Below, one piece after another: positions 1-9,988 of a stretch of 64,000 nucleotides of DNA. Under the pieces are notes generated by a model. That model was not told the DNA's origin and did no database searches. It worked only from the letters and a program-made list of their open reading frames with translations. This DNA comes from Streptomyces mexicanus (GTDB lineage: Bacteria; Actinomycetota; Actinomycetes; Streptomycetales; Streptomycetaceae), in NCBI RefSeq assembly GCF_902506575.1, contig NZ_LR732544.1, positions 2,748,211-2,812,210 of the forward strand, in the 5' to 3' direction. Position numbers and translations under genes: made by a program. Every line of letters starts with the position of its first letter. Within the stretch, counting starts at the first letter, position 1.

Positions 1-726
1 GTGTGGGACCGCACGGTGGGGCTGGTCGTGGGGCGGGACGCGGCGCTGCTGGTGGACGCGGGGTCGAGCCTGGCGGAGGGTGCGCGGGTGCGCGCGCGGG
101 CGGAGGCGCTCGCCGGCGGCCGTGTGACGCTTCTCGCGCTGACGCATCCGCACTTCGACCATGTCTTCGGGGCGGCGGCGTTCGAGGGCGCGGAGATCTA
201 CGCCGCGCGGGGCGCGCACTCCGGGCGCGACGGCGCGCACGAGAGCGGGTGCAGCGGGCACGACTGCGTCCACGGCCGGCACGGCTCCGTCTACGACGAC
301 GAGCGCGGGCGGGCGGAGCTGGGCGAGGACGCCGTGCGCAACGGGCTGGACGCCCGGGCGGCCGAGGAGGCGGTGGCGGCGCTGGTGCGGCCCGGCCACG
401 AGGTCTGCGGGCGCCTGACGCTCCCCCTGGGGGACCGGGAGGTGCTGCTGGCGGACGTGGGTCCGGGCCACACCGGGCACGATCTGGCGGTGGTGGTGCC
501 GGGCGATCCGGCCGTGGTCTTCTGCGGGGATCTGGTGGAGGAGTCCGGCGAGCCCCAGGCGGGCCCGGACGCCGTGCCGTCCCGCTGGCCGGCCGCCCTG
601 GACCGGCTGCTGGACCTGGGCGGCGAGGACGCGGTGTACGTGCCCGGTCACGGAGCGGTGGTGGACGCGGCCTTCGTCCGGGCCCAGCGGGAGGCGCTGG
701 CCGCGCGTTTCGGCGTGTCGCGCTGA
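1..726 (+). CDS. MBL-fold metallo-hydrolase (5' end may lie outside window)
   Basis: A metallo-beta-lactamase superfamily hydrolase. The metal-binding signature H-P-H-F-D-H is seen at about residues 49-54, and later conserved histidines and aspartates occur in GPGHTGHD, FCGDL and VPGHG, in the order typical of the fold. The substrate cannot be deduced. The frame is open at the first base of the window, and related proteins usually carry about 15-20 more N-terminal residues, so the GTG at position 1 may be internal. A Cys/His-rich insertion (CSGHDCVHGRHG, about residues 83-94) is unusual. It is followed 32 bp downstream by the DUF3097 gene on the same strand, which may be cotranscribed. Confidence 0.8.
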   Translation: MWDRTVGLVVGRDAALLVDAGSSLAEGARVRARAEALAGGRVTLLALTHPHFDHVFGAAAFEGAEIYAARGAHSGRDGAHESGCSGHDCVHGRHGSVYDDERGRAELGEDAVRNGLDARAAEEAVAALVRPGHEVCGRLTLPLGDREVLLADVGPGHTGHDLAVVVPGDPAVVFCGDLVEESGEPQAGPDAVPSRWPAALDRLLDLGGEDAVYVPGHGAVVDAAFVRAQREALAARFGVSR

Positions 727-758
727 TCCGCGCGGCGTATCTCCCTATCGTCACTCGA

Positions 759-1562
759 ATGCGGCAGTACTCTCCCGACCTGACCCCTCCGTGGAAGAAG
801 TCCCAGCCGGTGCCGGAGGTACCGGCGGAGACGGGCCTGGTGGTGGAGGAACCCGGCACCGGCTTCTGCGGGGCGGTGATCCGCTGCGAGGCGGGCACGG
901 TGACGCTGGAGGACCGCTTCGGCAAGCACCGGGTGTTCCCGCTGCAGCCGCGGGGGTTCCTGCTGGAGGGCCGCCCGGTGACGCTGGTGCGGCCGTCGTC
1001 GACCGCTCCGGTACGGCCCACCCGTACGGCCTCCGGTTCGGTCGCGGTTCCCGGCGCCCGCGCGCGCGTGGCCCGCGCCGGGCGGATCTACGTCGAGGGC
1101 CGGCACGACGCCGAGCTGGTGGAGAAGGTCTGGGGCGACGACCTGCGCATCGAGGGCGTGGTCGTGGAGTACCTGGAGGGCGTGGACGATCTGCCGGCGA
1201 TCGTGGAGGCCTTCGCCCCGGGCCCGGACGCCCGGCTCGGCGTGCTGGTGGACCACTTGGTGCCGGGCTCGAAGGAGTGGCGCATCGCGCAGGCGGTGAC
1301 CGGTGAGCACGCGCTGGTGGTCGGCCACCCGTACATCGACATCTGGCAGGCGGTGAAGCCGTCGTCGCTGGGGATCGAGGCGTGGCCGGACATCCCGCGC
1401 GGGCAGGACTGGAAGACGGGCGTGTGCCGGGCCCTGGGCTGGCCGGAGAACACGGGCGCGGCCTGGCAGGGAGTCCTGTCGCGGGTGCGGTCCTACAAGG
1501 ACCTGGAGCCCGAGCTGCTGGGATGTGTCGAGCGTCTCATCGACCACGTGACCGTGCCCTGA
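759..1562 (+). CDS. DUF3097 family protein
   Basis: A 267-residue protein matching the actinobacterial DUF3097 family as I recall it. The N-terminus reads MRQYSPDL...PPWKK, there is a central small beta-rich segment (GAVIRCEAGTVTLEDRFGKHRVFPL), and the C-terminal half is TOPRIM-like, with IYVEGRHDAELVEKVWGDDLR and LGVLVDHLVPGSKE. The TOPRIM resemblance (a conserved E in VEGRHDAE and an acidic LVDH motif) suggests nucleic-acid or nucleotide chemistry, but no activity is established. ATG at 759 is chosen because the family begins there. The same frame is open far upstream, but only as a shadow of the MBL gene. It is convergent with hemW. Confidence 0.85.
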   Translation: MRQYSPDLTPPWKKSQPVPEVPAETGLVVEEPGTGFCGAVIRCEAGTVTLEDRFGKHRVFPLQPRGFLLEGRPVTLVRPSSTAPVRPTRTASGSVAVPGARARVARAGRIYVEGRHDAELVEKVWGDDLRIEGVVVEYLEGVDDLPAIVEAFAPGPDARLGVLVDHLVPGSKEWRIAQAVTGEHALVVGHPYIDIWQAVKPSSLGIEAWPDIPRGQDWKTGVCRALGWPENTGAAWQGVLSRVRSYKDLEPELLGCVERLIDHVTVP

Positions 1563-1651
1563 GCCCACCGGGACCCGCCGCGTGAACGGCTGCGCAGGGG
1601 GGCGACTCGCCCGAGTGGTGCGTGCTCCCCGCCACCGCGGGGGCAGGCCGC

Positions 1652-2893
1652 TCAGTCCACCAGATCCCTGACGACCGCGTCCGCCAGCAGCCGCCCCCGC
1701 AGCGTCAGTGCGGCCCGGCCCCGCTCGTACGGGCCGCTCTCCAGCAGGCCGTCCCTGAGCGCCCGCCGGGACGCCGCCAGGCCCTCCTCCTTCAGCAGGG
1801 ACAGGGGCACCCCTTCCCGCAGCCGCAGTTCCAGCAGGATGCGCTCCACGCGGCGGTCCTCGTCCGACAGCAGCTCGCGCCCGGCGCCCGGGGAGCGTCC
1901 CTGCGCCAGGGCGGCGGCGTACGCGCCGGGGTGCTTGACGTTCCACCAGCGCACGCCGCCGACGTGGGAGTGCGCGCCCGGGCCCGCGCCCCACCAGTCG
2001 GCGCCGCGCCAGTACAGCTCGTTGTGCAGGCAGCGGGCGGCCTCGGAGGTGGCCCAGTTGGAGACCTCGTACCAGGTGAAGCCCGCCGCGGTGAGGGTGT
2101 CCTCGGCGATCAGGTAGCGGTCGGCGTGGACGTCGTCGTCGGTCATGGGGATCTCGCCGCGGCGGATGCGGCGGGCCAGCTGGGTGCCCTCCTCCACGAT
2201 GAGCGCGTAGGCGCTGACGTGGTCCGGGCCCGCGCCGATCGCCGCGTCCAGGGAGGCCCGCCAGTCGTCGTCGGACTCGCCGGGGGTGCCGTAGATCAGG
2301 TCGAGGTTGACGTGCTCGAAACCGGCCGCGCGGGCCTCGGCCACGCACGCCTCGGGGCGGCCGGGGGTGTGGGTGCGGTCGAGGATCCGCAGCACGTGCT
2401 GCCGCGCGCTCTGCATGCCGAAGGAGATCCGGTTGAAGCCGCCCTCCCGGAGCACGGCGAGGTAGGCCGGGTCGACGGACTCCGGATTCGCCTCCGTGGT
2501 GACCTCGGCGTCCGGGGCGAGGCCGAACTCGTCGCGGATCGCGCCCAGCATCCGTACGAGGTCGCCGGCGGCCAGCAGGGTGGGCGTGCCGCCGCCGACG
2601 AAGACCGTGCGGACCGGGCGCGGGTCGTCACCGAGGACCTTGCGGGCGAGGCGGATCTCCTCGACCAAGGCCTCGGCGTAGTTGTCGCGGGAGGCGAGGA
2701 CGCCGCCGGTGCCGCGCAGCTCGGTGGCGGTGTAGGTGTTGAAGTCGCAGTAGCCGCAGCGGGTGGCGCAGTAGGGGACGTGCAGGTAGAACCCGAGGGG
2801 GCGGTCGGCCGCCCCGGCGAGCGCGGACGCGGGGAGCGTGCCGTCGGCGGGGACGGGCCCGCCGTCGGGGGGTGCGGAAGGCATGCCTTCCAT
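1652..2893 (-). CDS. hemW: Radical SAM heme chaperone / coproporphyrinogen III oxidase-like HemW
   Basis: A 413-residue radical SAM enzyme of the HemN/HemW family. The CxxxCxxC cluster that binds the 4Fe-4S/SAM centre is in YCATRCGYCDF at about residues 41-51. It is followed by GGGTPTLL (SAM-binding glycine motif) and the family signatures RISFGMQS and NLDLIYGTPGES. The length fits HemW, which inserts heme into apoproteins, rather than the longer oxygen-independent oxidase HemN. Actinobacterial orthologues commonly start at the second methionine (MPSAPPDGG, start base 2884), so three residues may be extra. The gene ends near the convergent DUF3097 gene. The SpoIIE-type phosphatase lies 36 bp upstream on the same strand. 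Confidence 0.92.
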   Translation of the reverse strand: MEGMPSAPPDGGPVPADGTLPASALAGAADRPLGFYLHVPYCATRCGYCDFNTYTATELRGTGGVLASRDNYAEALVEEIRLARKVLGDDPRPVRTVFVGGGTPTLLAAGDLVRMLGAIRDEFGLAPDAEVTTEANPESVDPAYLAVLREGGFNRISFGMQSARQHVLRILDRTHTPGRPEACVAEARAAGFEHVNLDLIYGTPGESDDDWRASLDAAIGAGPDHVSAYALIVEEGTQLARRIRRGEIPMTDDDVHADRYLIAEDTLTAAGFTWYEVSNWATSEAARCLHNELYWRGADWWGAGPGAHSHVGGVRWWNVKHPGAYAAALAQGRSPGAGRELLSDEDRRVERILLELRLREGVPLSLLKEEGLAASRRALRDGLLESGPYERGRAALTLRGRLLADAVVRDLVD

Positions 2894-2929
2894 TGTCCCG
2901 TACCGGCGCGGAACCTCCGATCGCCCGCC

Positions 2930-4804
2930 TCACTCGGCCTGGAGCACCAGCAGGGCCAGGTCGTCCTCGGGCGGCCGCTCGCCGAAGTCGTGCACGAGGC
3001 GGCGGATGCGCTCGGCGAGGGGTTCCGCGTCCAGGCCGGCGCAGCTCGCCAGGGCGGCGGCGAGGCCGTCGCCGTCGTCGAACTGGCGGGAGCCGGGGCG
3101 CCGCTCGGGCACCCCGTCGGTGACGCACAGCAGCGGGTCGCCGGGGCGCAGCTCGAACGTCTCGCAGGTGTATGTCTCGTCCTCGATGACCCCGAGCAGG
3201 GTCTGCGGGCGGGCGACGGTGCGCACGTCCCCGGAGCGGGTGAGGACCAGCGGCAGCGGGTGTCCGGCGCAGGCCAGGGTGCAGCGGACGCCGCCGTCGA
3301 AGGGGGCGAGTTCGCCGTAGAGCAGGGACAGGAAGCGGGTCTGCGGGCCGTCGCCGGGGGCGACCGGGCCGACCAGGGCGCGGGCGGCGGCGTCGGCGGC
3401 CTCGGTGGCGTCGTCGAGGAGGAGCTGGTTGAGGCGGTCCAGGACGTCGGCGACGCCGTAGCCCTCGCGGGCCAGCAGCCGCAGCCAGGGCCGGGCGAGC
3501 CCGATGACCACGGCGGCCTCGGGACCTTTGCCCTGCACGTCGCCCACCGCGAAGCACCAGCGGCCGTCGCCGGCCGGGAAGAGGTCGTAGAAGTCGCCGC
3601 TGGGCCCGCCCTGGTCGCAGGGTTCGTAGACGAGGGCGCTGCGCATTCCGGGGATCTCGGCGACCGCGCCGGGCAGCAGGCCGCGCTGGAGCACGGCGCT
3701 GATGGTGGCCTGGCGGGCGTACTGCCGGGCCGCGCCGATGCCGAGCGCGACCCGGCGGCTGAGGTCCTCCACCAGCCCGGTGACCTCGTCGGGGAAGCGC
3801 ACCAGCCCGGCCCGGCCGATGACGAGCGTGCCGAGCGGGCGGCCGCCGGCGACCAGACGGTAGGCGAGCGCCGCGCCGTCGGCCGCCCGCGGCCCGAGGG
3901 CCTCGCCGGGCCAGGGGTAGGGCACCGGGCCGGCGGCCGGGTCCTCGCCGGGACGTGGCGGGTCCTTCTCCAGGGCGCGGCGCAGCTCCTCGATGCGGTT
4001 CTCGCTGACGTGCCAGACCCGGGCCAGGCGCGGTCCGGCGGCCTGCGTGCCGTCGCCCCAGCCGCCGCGGAGCGTGGACTCGTCCTCCAGCCACACCGCG
4101 CACCAGTCGGCCAGCCGGGGCACGAGGAGCTGTCCGGTCAGGGCGGCGACCAGGTTCTCGTCGAGCTGTCCGGCGAGCAGGTCGGAGGCCTCGGCGAGGA
4201 AGGACAGGGCGCCGCGGCCCAGCCACTCGCGGTCGCGTTCGGCGCGCTGCGCCTGGGGGGCGAGGATCTCGGCGACGCCGAGGGCGGGCTCGTCGTCGTC
4301 CGGCGGTTCGGTGCCGGGGTCGCGCTGGGCGGGCAGCCGGGCCCAGACGGTCTTGGCGCCGGTGCGGTAGGTGATGCCCCATTCCTCGGCGAGCGCGGTG
4401 ATCAGGCGCAGGCCCCGGCCGTACTCCGGGGGCTCGTAGGCCGTCTCGGGGGCGTGGTGGCGCAGGGCGCGCGAGGGGTGGCGGTCGGCCACCTCGACGA
4501 CACAGGTGCCGCTGTCGGGCTCCAGCCGGCAGGTCAGCTCGACATCGGTGCCGGCGTGCACGACGGCGTTGGTGACCAGTTCGCTGACGACGACCAGGAT
4601 CTCGTCGTCCAGGCGGTCGGGCACGTTCAGGCCCCGCTCGCGCCACTCGGCGAGGGCGGCGCGGACCAGGGCGCGGGCGGTGCCCGGCGCGAGAGGACCG
4701 CCGGGCAGAGTGGCGCGCGCCTGCGCGCACGCCGGGGCGCCCGGGCGCGCGGGCGCGCCGGGCGCGGGGGACGCGGTCTCCCGCTGTGTCGGAATGACCC
4801 CCAT
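2930..4804 (-). CDS. HATPase-GAF-SpoIIE (PP2C) signalling phosphatase
   Basis: A multidomain phosphatase of the kind abundant in Streptomyces sigma-factor networks. The N-terminal 140 residues form an RsbW-like ATPase, with the N box SELVTNAVVHAG and a later GRGLRLI motif. A GAF-like middle follows, with low-complexity linkers. The C-terminal 240 residues are a SpoIIE/RsbU PP2C domain with the metal-binding segments GGPSGDFYDLF and FAVGDVQGKGPEAA, plus a terminal DDLALLVL motif. It probably dephosphorylates an anti-anti-sigma factor and may also act as an anti-sigma kinase. ATG at 4804 is preferred because GGGAG lies 6 bases upstream. The frame stays open to 4876 without a better start. Confidence 0.85.
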   Translation of the reverse strand: MGVIPTQRETASPAPGAPARPGAPACAQARATLPGGPLAPGTARALVRAALAEWRERGLNVPDRLDDEILVVVSELVTNAVVHAGTDVELTCRLEPDSGTCVVEVADRHPSRALRHHAPETAYEPPEYGRGLRLITALAEEWGITYRTGAKTVWARLPAQRDPGTEPPDDDEPALGVAEILAPQAQRAERDREWLGRGALSFLAEASDLLAGQLDENLVAALTGQLLVPRLADWCAVWLEDESTLRGGWGDGTQAAGPRLARVWHVSENRIEELRRALEKDPPRPGEDPAAGPVPYPWPGEALGPRAADGAALAYRLVAGGRPLGTLVIGRAGLVRFPDEVTGLVEDLSRRVALGIGAARQYARQATISAVLQRGLLPGAVAEIPGMRSALVYEPCDQGGPSGDFYDLFPAGDGRWCFAVGDVQGKGPEAAVVIGLARPWLRLLAREGYGVADVLDRLNQLLLDDATEAADAAARALVGPVAPGDGPQTRFLSLLYGELAPFDGGVRCTLACAGHPLPLVLTRSGDVRTVARPQTLLGVIEDETYTCETFELRPGDPLLCVTDGVPERRPGSRQFDDGDGLAAALASCAGLDAEPLAERIRRLVHDFGERPPEDDLALLVLQAE

Positions 4805-5148
4805 CTGCGGCTCCCGGGCATGCGCGCGAACTCGGTTCTGTCGTCGGGGACAGGGTGACAGACCGGCTGCGCCCATAAGCGGCGAGTTACCGAAGTGGGC
4901 GGTCGTACGGGAGAACTGCGCTACGGGAGTGATCGAAGACGGGCGGATTCAGGCGAGAGTGGGCAAAGGGGCGACGGAAGCGAAAGCGGGCGTCCGCCCC
5001 CGCGCCCCTGGGAGGGCGCGGGGCGGGGCTCCATACGAGGACCGGGAACAGTCCTCAGGAGGGTCGCGGGGCGGGTGCTCGCAAGAGCGGGCGGGGTCCC
5101 CCCGAGGGCGAGGGACAGGTCGCCCGCAAGGGGCGCGGGACGCGGTCC

Positions 5149-7023
5149 TCACGCCTCGCGCGTGCCCGCGTACATCTCCTCGATCAGGTGCTTGTACTCG
5201 CGCTCGACCACCGGCCGCTTAAGCTTCAGGCTCGGGGTGATCTCGCCGTGCTCGACGTCGAGGTCGCGCGGCAGCAGGCGGAACTTCTTGATGGTCTGCC
5301 AGCGCTGCAGGCCCTCGTTGAGCTGCCGGACGTAGCCGTCGACCATCTCCACGGTCTGCGGGGCGGCGACGACCTCGGCGTACGACTTGCCCTGGAGGCC
5401 GTTCTCATCGGCCCACTTCAGGATCGCCTCCTCGTCCAGGGCGATCAGGGCGGTGCAGAAGTTCCGGTCGGCGCCGTGCACCAGGATGTTCGACACGTAC
5501 GGGCACACGGCCTTGAACTGGCCCTCGACCTCGGCGGGCGCGATGTACTTGCCGCCGGAGGTCTTGATGAGGTCCTTCTTGCGGTCGGTGATGCGCAGGT
5601 AGCCGTCCGGGGACAGCTCGCCGATGTCGCCGGTGTGGAACCAGCCGTCGGACTCCAGCACCTCGGCGGTCTTCTCGGGCAGCTTGTGGTAGCCCTGCAT
5701 GATGCCGGGGCCGCGCAGCAGGATCTCGCCGTCGTCGGCGATGCGGACCTCGGTGCCGGGCAGCGGCTTGCCCACGGTGCCGGTGCGGTAGGCCTCGCCG
5801 GGGTTGACGAAGGAGGCGGCGGAGGACTCGGTCAGGCCGTAGCCCTCCAGGATGTGGATGCCGGCGCCGGCGAAGAAATAGCCGATCTCGGGGGCGAGGG
5901 CCGCGCTGCCGGAGACGCAGGCGCGCAGCCGGCCGCCGAACGCCTCGCGGATCTTGGAGTACACCAGCGCGTCGGCGATCTTGTGCTTGGCGGCCAGGCG
6001 GGCGGGCGCGGAGTGCACGCCGGTGCGCCGGAAGTTGTCCTGGGTGACCCGGGCGTACTCGCGGGCGACCCCGGCGGCCCACTGGAAGATCTTGTACTTG
6101 GCCGCGCCGCCCTCGCGGGCCTTGGCGGCGACGCCGTTGTAGACCTTCTCGAAGATGCGCGGGACGGCGGCCATGTAGGTGGGCTGGACGACCGGCAGAT
6201 TCTCGATGATCCTGTCGACGCGGCCGTCGACGGCGGTGACGTGACCGACCTCGATCTGGCCGGAGGTGAGGACCTTGCCGAAGACGTGCGCGAGCGGCAG
6301 CCACAGGTACTGCACGTCGTCGGGGCCGATCAGGCCGGTGGAGGCGATCGCCTTCGCCATGTAGGCCCAGTTGTCGTGCGGCAGCCGCACGCCCTTGGGA
6401 CGGCCGGTGGTGCCCGAGGTGTAGATGAGGGTGGCGAGCTGGTCCTTGGTCAGCGCGCCGACCCGCTCCTTGATCAGCTGCGGGTGCTCCTCCAGGTACG
6501 CCGCCCCGCGCCGCTCCAGCTCGTCGAGGGTGAGCACGAAGTCGTCGCCGTCCACCCCGGCGGGGTCGATGACGACGACGTGGTGCAGGTCGGGCAGCCC
6601 GGCGCGCTGGTCGAGGGCCTTGGCCAGCTGCTCGGCGTTCTCCGCGATCAGGACCTTGCTCTCGGAGTCGGAGAGGATGAACGCCGACTCCTCGGCGTTG
6701 GTCTGCGGGTAGATCGTGGTGGTGGCCGCGCCGGCGCACATGATGCCGAGGTCGGCGAGCAGCCACTCCACGCGGGTGGTGGAGGCCAGCGCCACGCGCT
6801 CCTCGGGGTGCACCCCCAGCTCGATGAGTCCGGCGGCGATCGCGTAGACCCGCTCGGCGGCCTGCGCCCAGGTCAGCGACTTCCAGTCGTCCGGGCCCTG
6901 GCCGGAGGCCGACGGCACGGGGTAGCGGTAGGCCTCCGCGTCCGGGGTGGCGGCCACGCGCTCCAGGAAGAGGGCCGCCACGGACGGCGGACGGTTCTCG
7001 ATCAGGGTCTGTGCGTCGCTCAC
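5149..7023 (-). CDS. Long-chain fatty acid--CoA ligase (FadD15-like, AMP-forming)
   Basis: A 624-residue adenylate-forming enzyme. The AMP-binding P-loop [11 protein letters not shown] is at about residues 203-213. Downstream are [10 protein letters not shown], the [14 protein letters not shown] motif, [10 protein letters not shown] and the hinge motif [20 protein letters not shown]. It activates long-chain fatty acids to acyl-CoA through an acyl-adenylate. The C-terminal extension and overall length match the FadD15/FACL group, a standard Streptomyces core gene. It is monocistronic in appearance. No operator is obvious in the 330 bp upstream. Confidence 0.93.
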   Translation of the reverse strand: MSDAQTLIENRPPSVAALFLERVAATPDAEAYRYPVPSASGQGPDDWKSLTWAQAAERVYAIAAGLIELGVHPEERVALASTTRVEWLLADLGIMCAGAATTTIYPQTNAEESAFILSDSESKVLIAENAEQLAKALDQRAGLPDLHHVVVIDPAGVDGDDFVLTLDELERRGAAYLEEHPQLIKERVGALTKDQLATLIYTSGTTGRPKGVRLPHDNWAYMAKAIASTGLIGPDDVQYLWLPLAHVFGKVLTSGQIEVGHVTAVDGRVDRIIENLPVVQPTYMAAVPRIFEKVYNGVAAKAREGGAAKYKIFQWAAGVAREYARVTQDNFRRTGVHSAPARLAAKHKIADALVYSKIREAFGGRLRACVSGSAALAPEIGYFFAGAGIHILEGYGLTESSAASFVNPGEAYRTGTVGKPLPGTEVRIADDGEILLRGPGIMQGYHKLPEKTAEVLESDGWFHTGDIGELSPDGYLRITDRKKDLIKTSGGKYIAPAEVEGQFKAVCPYVSNILVHGADRNFCTALIALDEEAILKWADENGLQGKSYAEVVAAPQTVEMVDGYVRQLNEGLQRWQTIKKFRLLPRDLDVEHGEITPSLKLKRPVVEREYKHLIEEMYAGTREA

Positions 7024-7250
7024 GACATCCTCCGGGGCCCGCGACAGTGCGGCTGGCTCAAGGTGCGGCTGGGTTGACTCACGGGTGGTTCGGGCGGGGG
7101 GTTCGGACGGGTGGTTCGAGGTCGGGCGGTGGTGTGTGTCCGCGCGTGGTTCGGGCTTTGTTTAACTCACGAGTAACCAGTGAGCAGGGACAGGGTAAGG
7201 GGCGACCGGCCACCGCGTAAGGGGCTGTGGCCTGTCACTTCGTACACAGA

Positions 7251-7305
7251 GCGGGCCCCGGGACGCACAGGGGCCCGCCGCACTTTCGTACGACGGGCCC
7301 CTTTT
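7251..7305 (+). terminator. Nested GC-rich hairpins followed by TTTT
   Basis: GCGGGCCCC (7251-7259) can pair with GGGGCCCGC (7270-7278). The same central GGGGCCCG can alternatively pair with CGGGCCCC (7294-7301), which is followed by TTTT. The site sits between the 3' end of lepA and the 5' end of the acyl-CoA ligase gene, both on the minus strand. It fits a terminator for lepA, possibly bidirectional, although the T run is on the plus strand. Confidence 0.5.
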
Positions 7306-7352
7306 CACCCGCTTCGCCGGGGCGCCGGCCGGCCGACCCGGGCCACCGGCGG

Positions 7353-9221
7353 TTACTTCTTGGCCTTGCCCGATCCCGCGCTGTCATCGCTGGAGAGCAC
7401 CGCGATGAAGGCCTCCTGCGGAACCTCCACGGAACCCACCATCTTCATGCGCTTCTTGCCCTCCTTCTGCTTCTCCAGCAGCTTGCGCTTGCGGGAGATG
7501 TCACCGCCGTAGCACTTGGCGAGGACGTCCTTGCGGATGGCGCGGATGGTCTCGCGGGCGATCACGCGGGAGCCGATGGCGGCCTGGACGGGCACCTCGA
7601 AGTTCTGCCGCGGGATCAGCTCCTTGAGCTTGGCGACGAGCCGCACGCCGTACGCGTACGCCTGGTCCTTGTGGGTGATCGCCGAGAAGGCGTCCACCTT
7701 GTCGCCGTGCAGCAGGATGTCCACCTTGACCAGGGAGCTGGACTGCTCACCGGTGGGCTCGTAGTCGAGGGAGGCGTAGCCGCGGGTCTTGGACTTCAGC
7801 TGGTCGAAGAAGTCGAAGACGATCTCCGCGAGGGGGAGGGTGTAGCGGATCTCGACCCGGTCCTCGGAGAGGTAGTCCATGCCGAGCAGGGTGCCGCGCC
7901 GGGTCTGGCACAGCTCCATGATCGCGCCGATGAACTCGGTGGGCGCGAGGATCGTGGCCCGCACGACCGGCTCGTACACCTCGGCGATCTTCCCCTCGGG
8001 GAACTCGCTCGGGTTGGTGACCGTGTGCTCGGTGCCGTCCTCCATGATCACGCGGTAGACCACGTTCGGCGCGGTGGCGATCAGGTCGAGGCCGAACTCG
8101 CGCTCCAGGCGCTCGCGGATCACGTCCAGGTGCAGCAGGCCGAGGAAGCCGACGCGGAAGCCGAAGCCGAGCGCGGCGGAGGTCTCCGGCTCGTAGACCA
8201 GCGCGGCGTCGTTGAGCTGCAGCTTGTCCAGGGCCTCGCGCAGCTCGGGGTAGTCCGAGCCGTCCAGCGGATACAGGCCCGAGAAGACCATCGGCTTGGG
8301 GTCCTTGTAGCCGCCGAGCGGCTCCGTGGCGCCCTTGTTCTGGCTGGTGACGGTGTCACCGACCTTGGACTGGCGGACGTCCTTCACACCCGTGATCAGG
8401 TAGCCCACCTCGCCGACGCCGAGACCGTCGGCGGGCAGCATCTCCGGCGAGTTGGTGCCGATCTCCAGCAGCTCGTGGGTGGCGCCCGTCGACATCATCT
8501 TGATGCGCTCGCGCTTGTTGAGCTGCCCGTCGATGACCCGCACGTACGTCACGACGCCCCGGTAGGAGTCGTAGACCGAGTCGAAGATCATCGCGCGGGC
8601 GGGGGCGTCGGCCACGCCGACCGGGGCCGGGATGTCCCTGACGACCTTGTCGAGCAGCGCCTCGACGCCGAGACCGGTCTTGGCGGAGACCTTCAGCACG
8701 TCGTCCGGCTCGCAGCCGACCAGGTTCGCCAGCTCCTCGGCGAACTTCTCCGGCTGCGCGGCCGGCAGGTCGATCTTGTTGAGCACGGGGATGATCGTGA
8801 GGTCGTTCTCCATCGCCAGGTAGAGGTTGGCGAGGGTCTGCGCCTCGATGCCCTGGGCGGCGTCGACCAGGAGGATGGTCCCCTCACAGGCGGCCAGCGA
8901 CCGCGAGACCTCGTAGGTGAAGTCGACGTGCCCCGGAGTGTCGATCATGTTGAGGATGTGCGTGTTGCCGGGGTCGTGGGTGGGAGCCCACGGCAGACGC
9001 ACCGCCTGGGACTTGATCGTGATGCCGCGCTCGCGCTCGATGTCCATGCGGTCGAGGTACTGAGCGCGCATCTGCCGCTGCTCGACCACCCCGGTCAGCT
9101 GGAGCATCCGGTCGGCGAGGGTGGACTTGCCGTGGTCGATGTGCGCGATGATGCAGAAATTGCGGATCAGAGCCGGGTCGGTACGGCTCGGCTCGGGCAC
9201 ATTGTCAGTGGTCGCGGGCAC
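7353..9221 (-). CDS. lepA: Elongation factor 4 (LepA)
   Basis: A ribosome-associated GTPase that back-translocates or remodels stalled ribosomes. The G1 motif AHIDHGKST is near the N-terminus. G2/G3 follow with [12 protein letters not shown] and [16 protein letters not shown], and G4 NKIDLPAA is present. The diagnostic LepA C-terminal domain contains [33 protein letters not shown], and the C-terminal arm contains [28 protein letters not shown] at 9221 ([17 protein letters not shown]) is the usual Streptomyces start, with AGGA 6 bases upstream. The frame continues to 9281. It is divergent from rpsT, the conserved actinobacterial arrangement. Confidence 0.95.
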   Translation of the reverse strand: MPATTDNVPEPSRTDPALIRNFCIIAHIDHGKSTLADRMLQLTGVVEQRQMRAQYLDRMDIERERGITIKSQAVRLPWAPTHDPGNTHILNMIDTPGHVDFTYEVSRSLAACEGTILLVDAAQGIEAQTLANLYLAMENDLTIIPVLNKIDLPAAQPEKFAEELANLVGCEPDDVLKVSAKTGLGVEALLDKVVRDIPAPVGVADAPARAMIFDSVYDSYRGVVTYVRVIDGQLNKRERIKMMSTGATHELLEIGTNSPEMLPADGLGVGEVGYLITGVKDVRQSKVGDTVTSQNKGATEPLGGYKDPKPMVFSGLYPLDGSDYPELREALDKLQLNDAALVYEPETSAALGFGFRVGFLGLLHLDVIRERLEREFGLDLIATAPNVVYRVIMEDGTEHTVTNPSEFPEGKIAEVYEPVVRATILAPTEFIGAIMELCQTRRGTLLGMDYLSEDRVEIRYTLPLAEIVFDFFDQLKSKTRGYASLDYEPTGEQSSSLVKVDILLHGDKVDAFSAITHKDQAYAYGVRLVAKLKELIPRQNFEVPVQAAIGSRVIARETIRAIRKDVLAKCYGGDISRKRKLLEKQKEGKKRMKMVGSVEVPQEAFIAVLSSDDSAGSGKAKK

Positions 9222-9310
9222 GCAGGGTCCTGTCTCTTGAGGCGCCTTATGCCTCGGGTCGGATCGATACGTAGTCTCCATGGTCCCACGTACGGACCGC
9301 GGGAGCGGGT

Positions 9311-9340
9311 TTGGGCCGGGACAAGGGCCGCTGGTAGTCT
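9311..9340 (+). promoter_or_regulatory. Possible rpsT promoter
   Basis: TTGGGC (9311-9316) and TAGTCT (9335-9340), 18 bp apart, resemble a housekeeping sigma -35/-10 pair. They lie 116 bp before the rpsT start in the lepA-rpsT divergent interval. The -10 hexamer is a fair Streptomyces match; the -35 is weak. Confidence 0.35.
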
Positions 9341-9456
9341 GACTGGCTGTGCCTCATGCCCGTTCGGCATGCCCGCTCGGTCGCGAGGCGCGACTCACAG
9401 AAAACACCGGCGCGGGACCCCTGCGGCCCCGGGCCAGAACCTGAGAAGGCTCCTTC

Positions 9457-9723
9457 GTGGCGAACATCAAGTCCCAGATCAAGCGGATCAAGACCAACGA
9501 GAAGGCCCGGCTGCGCAACAAGGCCGTCAAGTCCTCCCTGAAGACCGCGATCCGCAAGGCTCGCGAGGCCGCTGCCGCGGGTGACGTCGAGAAGGCCACC
9601 GAGCTGCAGCGCGTTGCCGCGCGTCAGCTGGACAAGGCCGTCTCGAAGGGCGTCATCCACAAGAACCAGGCCGCCAACAAGAAGTCGGCGCTGGCTCAGA
9701 AGGTCGCGGCGCTCAAGGGCTGA
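9457..9723 (+). CDS. rpsT: 30S ribosomal protein S20
   Basis: An 88-residue lysine/alanine-rich primary rRNA-binding protein of the small subunit. It has the invariant start [18 protein letters not shown], the central [14 protein letters not shown] and the C-terminal [14 protein letters not shown] segment, and is full length for the family. The start is GTG with GAAGG-type purines about 7 bases upstream. It stands alone between the divergent lepA and convergent holA, the standard order in Streptomyces. Confidence 0.97.
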   Translation: MANIKSQIKRIKTNEKARLRNKAVKSSLKTAIRKAREAAAAGDVEKATELQRVAARQLDKAVSKGVIHKNQAANKKSALAQKVAALKG

Positions 9724-9853
9724 AGCTCCCTTTGATCTGACCGCCGGAAGGACCCCGGGCGGGCCCTCTCTCATCCGCCCCCGACCGGCACTCCGAGTCC
9801 GTACGCGGCCTGCGTTCGCCACGCGGGTACGGGCTCAGCCTTATCGAACCGCG

Positions 9854-9897
9854 GGCCCCGGAACCGTCCCCTTTCCCCAGGGGGAGGCACCGGGGCC
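9854..9897. terminator. Inverted repeat between convergent rpsT and holA
   Basis: GGCCCCGG (9854-9861) pairs with CCGGGGCC (9890-9897). It lies about 130 bp after rpsT and 92 bp before the 3' end of holA, so it could terminate from both sides. The arms are short and there is no T run, so this is only a plausible terminator. Confidence 0.4.
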
Positions 9898-9988
9898 TTC
9901 GGCGTGCCCCGGTCCTCTCTGTCGGCTGTCAGCCTCTGTCAGCGGTCCTCCGAGATCAGCTGTCAGCGGTCCTGGAGATCAGCCTCGG

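Noticed and set aside
1-758. Extension of the DUF3097 frame back to position 3
   Set aside because: The upstream part is a low-complexity Arg/Gly-rich reading of the MBL gene; the family start is at 759.
1622-4858. A 1,078-residue plus-strand open frame over hemW and the phosphatase gene
   Set aside because: Gly/Ala/Val/Arg-rich translation of the antisense of two well-recognised genes; such shadow frames are expected in high-GC DNA. The same applies to long antisense frames over fadD, lepA, traB and DUF2637.
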